DNA from: Actinomycetes bacterium
Lineage (GTDB): Bacteria; Actinomycetota; Actinomycetes; Actinomycetales; JAJYRW01
DNA: 9,897 bases
Direction: 5' to 3'
NCBI GenBank assembly: GCA_021793895.1
Contig: JAJYRW010000041.1
Coordinates: forward strand, 1-9,897
The translations under genes were made by a program, and so were the position numbers. A model generated the notes under the pieces. It ran no database searches. It saw only the letters and a program-made list of their open reading frames with translations, and was not told the DNA's origin. Below, one piece after another: positions 6,079 to 9,897 of this stretch; position 1 is the first letter of the stretch; the number at the start of each line of letters is the position of its first letter.

Positions 6079-8004
6079 ATGAGCCCACATACTGCGGGAC
6101 CCCACCCCAAGAGTCGGCTGGCGACCTTCGCCGGCTCTCATGAGGGGCGCCTCGCGATCGCCACGCTTATCGCGATCGCCGCCCACCTGGTTCTTATATT
6201 CACACTTCCAGACACTTCGCCCTGGTGGATCTCCCAGTCCCCACTCATCATCATCGTCATCATTGGGGGCGCGCCCCTGGTGTGGGAGGTCCTCGCCGCT
6301 CTCGCCCGCCGTGAGGCCGGCGTCGATCTGCTGGCCGCGGTGGCAATCGTTAGTTCCGTCGCCATGGGGGAATGGCTCGTGGGCGCGATTATTGTCCTGA
6401 TGCTTTCAGGCGGTGAAGCCCTAGAAGAGGCCGCGACCGCCCGCGCTTCAGCAGTTTTGGATGCCCTAAGTGCCCGCAGCCCCGCCCGGGCCCATCGCCT
6501 GCGCGCCGAGCGCCTGGAACAGGGCACGGACGAGGTCACCGCAGACGAAATTGCCGTTGGAGATCGCCTCCTGGTGCGCCCCCTTGAACTGGTTCCGGTT
6601 GATGGCGAAGTGGTGGATGGCCACGGCGCAATGGATGAGTCCTACCTAACCGGTGAGCCCTATGTGGTCCCCAAGTCCGTGGGATCGGCCGTCCTATCAG
6701 GCGCCGTGAACGGCCAGGACGCCCTCATCATCACGGCCACCGCGACCGCCGCCGAATCGCGCTACGCCCAAATTGTGGACGTCCTTACCGAAGCTGAAAC
6801 CCGCCGCCCGCCCATCCGGCGTCTGGCGGACCGCCTGGGTGGTTGGTATACCGCAATTGCGCTCGCAATCGGCATTATTGGCTGGCTCATCAGCGGTGAT
6901 CCGCAGCGCTTTTTGGCGGTCGTCGTCATCGCCACTCCCTGCCCGCTTCTCATTGGAGTCCCGGTCGCAATAATTGGCGCGATCTCGCTGTCCGCCAAGC
7001 GCGGGATCATCGTCAAAAACCCGGAAGTGCTCGAACAAATCTCGACCACACGCAGCGTAATTTTCGATAAAACCGGCACGCTCACCTATGGCCGGCCCGC
7101 TCTTACTGATCAAACCGTCGCACCCGGCTTCGACGCGGAGGAAGTACTCGCCTTGGCCGCCGGCGCGGAGCGCTACTCCCGTCACCCTTTGGCAACCGCG
7201 ATTGTGGACGCCGCCGCGCGCCAAAACCTGCACGCTCCCGAGGTTGAATCGGTCAGCGAGCGTCCCGGGGCCGGGCTGGTGGCGCAGGTCACTGGCAAGC
7301 AGGTGCACATCACCAATCGCGCCGGGGCCGTCGCTATTGATCCGATGGCCTCCGAGCTGGCGCCCGCTGCGCAAAGCGGCCTGGAGGCCACGGTGCTGCT
7401 TGATGGCCGGTACGCCGCGACGCTGCGATTTCGAGACCAACCGCGCGGGGGAGCTGCCGATTTTGTAGGCCACCTACCGGGCCGGCACGGCATAACGCGC
7501 ACCATGATTATTTCCGGTGACCGGGAATCCGAGGTGCGATACGTCGCGGATCAGGTCGGCATCGGTGAAGTGCATGCGGGCATCACCCCTGAGGGCAAAC
7601 TCGATATCGTCCGCGAGGTGACGGCTCAGTCGCGCACCCTATTCCTGGGCGATGGCATCAACGATGCGCCCGCGATGACCGCCGCTACCGTCGGCGTCGC
7701 ATTTGGGACCGCGCACGACGTCACCAGCGAAGCCGCGGACGCGGTAGTCCTGGATTCATCACTTGAACGCCTTGATGACCTAATCCACATTGGTGAAAGA
7801 ATGCGCCGTATCGCCCTGCAAAGCGCGCTGGGCGGCATCGGCATCTCGCTCATCGGCATGGGGTTTGCAGTCTTTGGCCTAATCACCCCCATTATTGGGG
7901 CGATTTTGCAAGAAGTAATTGATCTAGCGGCGATCTTGAATTCCGCCCGCGTGGCGATCGATAAGGGCTCAATGGCCGACTTCCACCCCGAACCGACCGC
8001 CTAA
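6079..8004 (+). CDS. P1B-type heavy-metal-translocating ATPase with TPCPL motif
   Basis: A 641-residue integral membrane metal pump. Visible motifs in order: A-domain TGEP (191-194); intramembrane metal motif ATPCPLLIGVP (285-295); phosphorylation site DKTGTLT (330-336); nucleotide-domain RHPLA (368-372) and PGAGLVA (396-402); hinge GDGINDAP (524-531). Hydrophobic segments lie at about 26-43, 55-70, 83-109, 255-272, 276-300, 579-600 and 601-621, fitting the P1B layout. There is no N-terminal HMA or His-rich domain, and C288 of the TPCP motif is the only cysteine I find. The last helix carries QEVIDLAAILNS (611-622), at the position where P1B-4 pumps have HEG-type motifs. P1B pumps use ATP to move transition metals, usually outwards. 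The neighbouring manganese-type ABC genes and a similar upstream box suggest Mn, Fe or a similar divalent metal, but the substrate is not proven. Confidence 0.9.
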   Translation: MSPHTAGPHPKSRLATFAGSHEGRLAIATLIAIAAHLVLIFTLPDTSPWWISQSPLIIIVIIGGAPLVWEVLAALARREAGVDLLAAVAIVSSVAMGEWLVGAIIVLMLSGGEALEEAATARASAVLDALSARSPARAHRLRAERLEQGTDEVTADEIAVGDRLLVRPLELVPVDGEVVDGHGAMDESYLTGEPYVVPKSVGSAVLSGAVNGQDALIITATATAAESRYAQIVDVLTEAETRRPPIRRLADRLGGWYTAIALAIGIIGWLISGDPQRFLAVVVIATPCPLLIGVPVAIIGAISLSAKRGIIVKNPEVLEQISTTRSVIFDKTGTLTYGRPALTDQTVAPGFDAEEVLALAAGAERYSRHPLATAIVDAAARQNLHAPEVESVSERPGAGLVAQVTGKQVHITNRAGAVAIDPMASELAPAAQSGLEATVLLDGRYAATLRFRDQPRGGAADFVGHLPGRHGITRTMIISGDRESEVRYVADQVGIGEVHAGITPEGKLDIVREVTAQSRTLFLGDGINDAPAMTAATVGVAFGTAHDVTSEAADAVVLDSSLERLDDLIHIGERMRRIALQSALGGIGISLIGMGFAVFGLITPIIGAILQEVIDLAAILNSARVAIDKGSMADFHPEPTA

Positions 8005-8027
8005 GCGACACTCGCGCAGAGCTCGGG

Positions 8028-8057
8028 TTGAGCCTGGCCCACAAAAAGTTTTAGGCT
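8028..8057 (+). promoter_or_regulatory. Candidate promoter of the metal ABC operon
   Basis: TTGAGC (8028-8033) and TAGGCT (8052-8057) are spaced by 18 bases and fit actinobacterial -35 and -10 patterns. The -10 lies inside the DtxR-like box, a classic arrangement for repression. The predicted start point is near 8064, giving a leader of about 38 bases that contains the inverted repeats at 8060-8084. Confidence 0.45.
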
Positions 8058-8069
8058 AGCCTCAACCTT
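8051..8069 (+). promoter_or_regulatory. DtxR/MntR/IdeR-like operator upstream of the metal ABC transporter
   Basis: The sequence TTAGGCTAGCCTCAACCTT matches the DtxR/IdeR consensus TWAGGTWAGSCTWACCTWA well in its first 12 bases (one mismatch) and less well afterwards. Its core AGGCTAGCCT (8053-8062) is a perfect 10-base palindrome, and extends to a 16-base palindrome TTTAGGCTAGCCTCAA with one mismatched pair. It overlaps the candidate -10 element. A DtxR-family repressor, such as a manganese-sensing MntR or an iron-sensing IdeR, is the likely ligand; this is inference. Confidence 0.6.
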
Positions 8070-8084
8070 GAGAGCTTGAGGTTG
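8060..8084 (+). repeat. Overlapping inverted repeats in the permease leader
   Basis: CCTCAA (8060-8065) pairs with TTGAGG (8076-8081), and alternatively CAACCT (8063-8068) pairs with AGGTTG (8079-8084); both loops are 10 bases. The repeats begin inside the DtxR-like box, and their AACCTCA-type half-sites resemble the right arm of the box before the P-type ATPase. They may be a second operator or a leader hairpin. Confidence 0.35.
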
Positions 8085-8101
8085 GCGACGAAGGGCTGCG
8101 G

Positions 8102-8962
8102 GTGGAATTTATTGAGGCGGTAGCCGAGTACGGCTTCCTGCAAAAAGCGCTCATCACGGCGGTAATCGTGGGGGTGCTGTGCGGGGTGGTCGGCGCATTT
8201 ACCGTGTTGCGCGGCCTGGCGCTGATGGGTGATGCCATCTCGCATGCCGTCCTGCCCGGGGTGGCGGTCTCCTTCATTTTTCAAATCAGTTTCTTCCCCG
8301 GCGCGCTCATCGCCGGCCTCCTCACCGCCGGAGCCATTGGCTATGTCAGCCAAAAGAGTCGCATCAAATCCGACGCCGCTATCGGAATCGTCTTCACCAC
8401 CATGTTCGCGCTGGGTGTGGTGCTGATCTCACTGGCCCCCTCGAGCACCGATCTGACCAAAATTCTGTTCGGAAACCTACTGGCGGTACGCGCCAGTGAC
8501 ATGTGGATCACGATCGGGGTGGGCGTCGTCGTCCTTGCGGTGGTTCTTGTATTTTTCAAAGAACTCCAAGCCAGCTCATTCGACCCCACCTGGGCGGCCG
8601 CCGCGGGACTTTCAACCGCCGGACTGCACTTTTTACTGATGGCCCTGCTCACCCTGGTGACGGTCGCTTCGCTGCAAACCGTAGGGATAATCCTGGTCGT
8701 TGCGATGCTGGTCATTCCCGCCTCAACTGCGTACCTATTAACGGAAAAGCTCGCGACCATGATCTTTGTTTCCGCGGGGCTCGGCGTGCTTTCTTCCGTG
8801 GTCGGAATGGCATTTAGTTACACCTTCAACCTGCCCTCGGGCGCCACGATTGTGCTGGTCAGCGCCGCAGTATTTGCCCTGACTTTCTTGCTGGCCCCGC
8901 GGCACGGGCTCCTGTGGCGTTCATCGACTCGAAAGGCAAAAAAGACGGTCATTCATGCATAA
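8102..8962 (+). CDS. ABC-3 family metal permease (MntB/ZnuB/TroC-like)
   Basis: A 286-residue polytopic membrane protein of the ABC-3 family, which forms the channel of manganese, zinc or iron importers with a cluster 9 binding protein and a separate ATPase. Hallmarks are the cytoplasmic coupling-loop sequence LALMGDAISHAVLPGVA (39-55) and SDAAIGIVFTTMFALGVVL (90-108). About seven to eight hydrophobic segments are visible, around 13-37, 52-80, 93-112, 134-152, 170-212 (likely two), 217-240 and 247-266, and the tail is basic. Start is GTG at 8102, with AAGGG (8091-8095) upstream as a usable ribosome binding site. The stop overlaps the next gene by 8 bases, so the two are translationally coupled. 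Length is normal. The metal cannot be fixed from the permease; the binding protein favours manganese. The partner ATPase gene is not upstream within this window. Confidence 0.92.
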   Translation: MEFIEAVAEYGFLQKALITAVIVGVLCGVVGAFTVLRGLALMGDAISHAVLPGVAVSFIFQISFFPGALIAGLLTAGAIGYVSQKSRIKSDAAIGIVFTTMFALGVVLISLAPSSTDLTKILFGNLLAVRASDMWITIGVGVVVLAVVLVFFKELQASSFDPTWAAAAGLSTAGLHFLLMALLTLVTVASLQTVGIILVVAMLVIPASTAYLLTEKLATMIFVSAGLGVLSSVVGMAFSYTFNLPSGATIVLVSAAVFALTFLLAPRHGLLWRSSTRKAKKTVIHA

Positions 8963-9897
8963 AAAACTCGCCACCATCGGGACTGCGGGCGCGGTAGCGC
9001 TGCTCTTCAGCGCCTGCGGCCCCTCCGTAACGAGTGCTGAAGAGAAGATGGAGGACGGCGTCCAAATCGTTGCGACGTTTTCGATCGTTGCGGACATGGT
9101 TCAGAACATCGCGGGCCCCCAAGCACACGTCCATTCGATTGTGCCCCTGGGAGTTGATCCACACCAGTACACGCCGCTAGCCGCCGACATCGAGGAAACC
9201 ACCCACGCCGACGTGGTCTTTTTCAACGGTTTGAACATGGAGGTGGGCGACGGCTGGTTCGAATCACTGATCGACACCGCGGGCAAGAAGGCCGGCTCCG
9301 ATCAGGTCGTTGAGGTTAGTGCCGGGGTCGAACCGATGTACTTAGCGCCCAGCGATGGCAGCGAGCACGAGATGAATCCGCACGCCTTCTTAGACCCGAC
9401 CGCCGGCATGATTTACGCCGAGAACATTCGCGATGGCCTGATCGCAATTGATCCCGATAATGCGCAGGACTATGAGGCCCGCGCAGCGGAATACCTGGAT
9501 GAGCTGCGCGAAATTGACGCGCAGTATCAAGAAAAGCTCGCCGAAATTCCTTCGGGGCAGCGGGTACTGGTAACGAGTGAAAACGCGTATCAGTACCTGG
9601 CGCAGCGCTATGACCTAACGACTGGCTATATCTGGGCTATCGATACCGAAGAGCAGGGTGCGCCGGGGCAAATCACCCAGCTGGTATCGCTGATTCGCGA
9701 GCGCGAGGTCCCGGTGGTCTTTGTGGAATCTAATGTCGATACCCGGCCCATGGAGACGGTAGCTGATGAGGCGGAAGTCCCCATCGCGGGCACCAGTCCC
9801 TACGCCTACAGCCCGGGTTCGTCGACCCCGGGCGCCGACGTGAGCGCCAAGGAGGGCGTCGGGGAGCTCTGGGCGTTCTTCTGGCCGTCGATCGCCA
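8955..9897 (+). CDS. Metal ABC transporter substrate-binding lipoprotein, cluster 9 (PsaA/MntC-like), partial at window end
   Basis: An open frame of 314 codons that runs off the window end. The start ATG overlaps the permease stop (ATGCATAA). A signal peptide with lipobox FSAC places the acylated cysteine at residue 21, so the protein is surface-anchored and delivers metal to the permease. Cluster 9 motifs are clear: DPHQY (68-72, first His ligand), NPHAFLDP (141-148, second His), TSENAYQYL (207-215, Glu ligand), YIWAIDTEEQGAP (225-237) and FVESNVDTRPM (256-266). The pattern His, His, Glu and the WAIDTEEQG segment resemble manganese-type proteins such as PsaA more than zinc-type ZnuA, and there is no His-rich loop. 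The expected fourth ligand, an Asp in a TDS or SDE-like context after PIY, is not seen: residues 276-294 read PIAGTSPYAYSPGSSTPGA. The true C-terminus is unseen. Confidence 0.9.
   Translation, partial: MHKKLATIGTAGAVALLFSACGPSVTSAEEKMEDGVQIVATFSIVADMVQNIAGPQAHVHSIVPLGVDPHQYTPLAADIEETTHADVVFFNGLNMEVGDGWFESLIDTAGKKAGSDQVVEVSAGVEPMYLAPSDGSEHEMNPHAFLDPTAGMIYAENIRDGLIAIDPDNAQDYEARAAEYLDELREIDAQYQEKLAEIPSGQRVLVTSENAYQYLAQRYDLTTGYIWAIDTEEQGAPGQITQLVSLIREREVPVVFVESNVDTRPMETVADEAEVPIAGTSPYAYSPGSSTPGADVSAKEGVGELWAFFWPSIA

Noticed and set aside
6652..6663. TGEP instead of TGES in the ATPase A domain as a defect
   Set aside because: TGEP is common in P1B ATPases such as CopA, so it is not unusual; the catalytic Glu is present.
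6697..7473. 258-residue minus-strand open frame
   Set aside because: It is entirely antisense to the P-type ATPase catalytic domains and has no motif, so it is a shadow frame.
8021..8050. Possible terminator after the P-type ATPase (GCTC/GAGC arms followed by AAAAAGTTTT)
   Set aside because: The stem is only four base pairs and the tail has too few consecutive T residues; the region is better explained as the promoter of the next operon.
9780..9896. Frameshift as explanation for the odd C-terminus of the binding protein
   Set aside because: Translating the other two frames of this stretch does not recover the expected family motif, and one of them meets a stop within about 60 bases.

Overview
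The window reads as chromosomal DNA from a moderately high-GC actinobacterium. The GC-rich third codon positions, GTG and TTG starts, a Pif1-type helicase carrying a C-terminal BRCT domain, and DtxR/IdeR-like operator sequences (TTAGGCTAGCCT, GGCTAACCTCA) all point that way. The genus cannot be fixed from the sequence alone. No mobile element, phage gene, tRNA, rRNA or CRISPR array was seen.

Left part (1-3718): a minus-strand flavoprotein monooxygenase-like oxidoreductase is divergent from a large plus-strand helicase. The helicase has a complete Pif1/RecD-like superfamily 1 motor. It is followed by a region that aligns by eye with DnaQ-type DEDDh exonucleases but has lost the catalytic residues, and then by a C-terminal BRCT domain.

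Middle part (3754-5863): three minus-strand genes run head to tail. In transcription order they are a luciferase-like flavin-dependent oxidoreductase (MsnO8/YhbW type), a MutT-type NUDIX hydrolase with a TTG start 11 bases after the previous stop, and an acidic lipoprotein with two PepSY-like domains. The first two are probably co-transcribed. The lipoprotein has a strong ribosome binding site and may also have its own promoter.

Right part (5864-9897): a transition-metal module on the plus strand. It has a P1B-type ATPase with a TPCPL membrane motif, a QEVID motif in the last helix, no N-terminal metal-binding domain and a single cysteine. This is followed by an ABC-3 family metal permease and, overlapping it by 8 bases, a cluster 9 (PsaA/TroA/MntC-like) substrate-binding lipoprotein that runs off the window end. 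The ATPase gene and the permease gene are each preceded by a DtxR/MntR-like box. This suggests both units belong to one metal regulon, most likely manganese or iron. The ATP-binding subunit of the ABC transporter is not in the window.

The points most worth a second look are the helicase with a pseudo-exonuclease domain, the uncommon P1B ATPase paired with a manganese-type importer under similar operators, and the divergent C-terminus of the binding protein, which seems to lack the fourth metal ligand.
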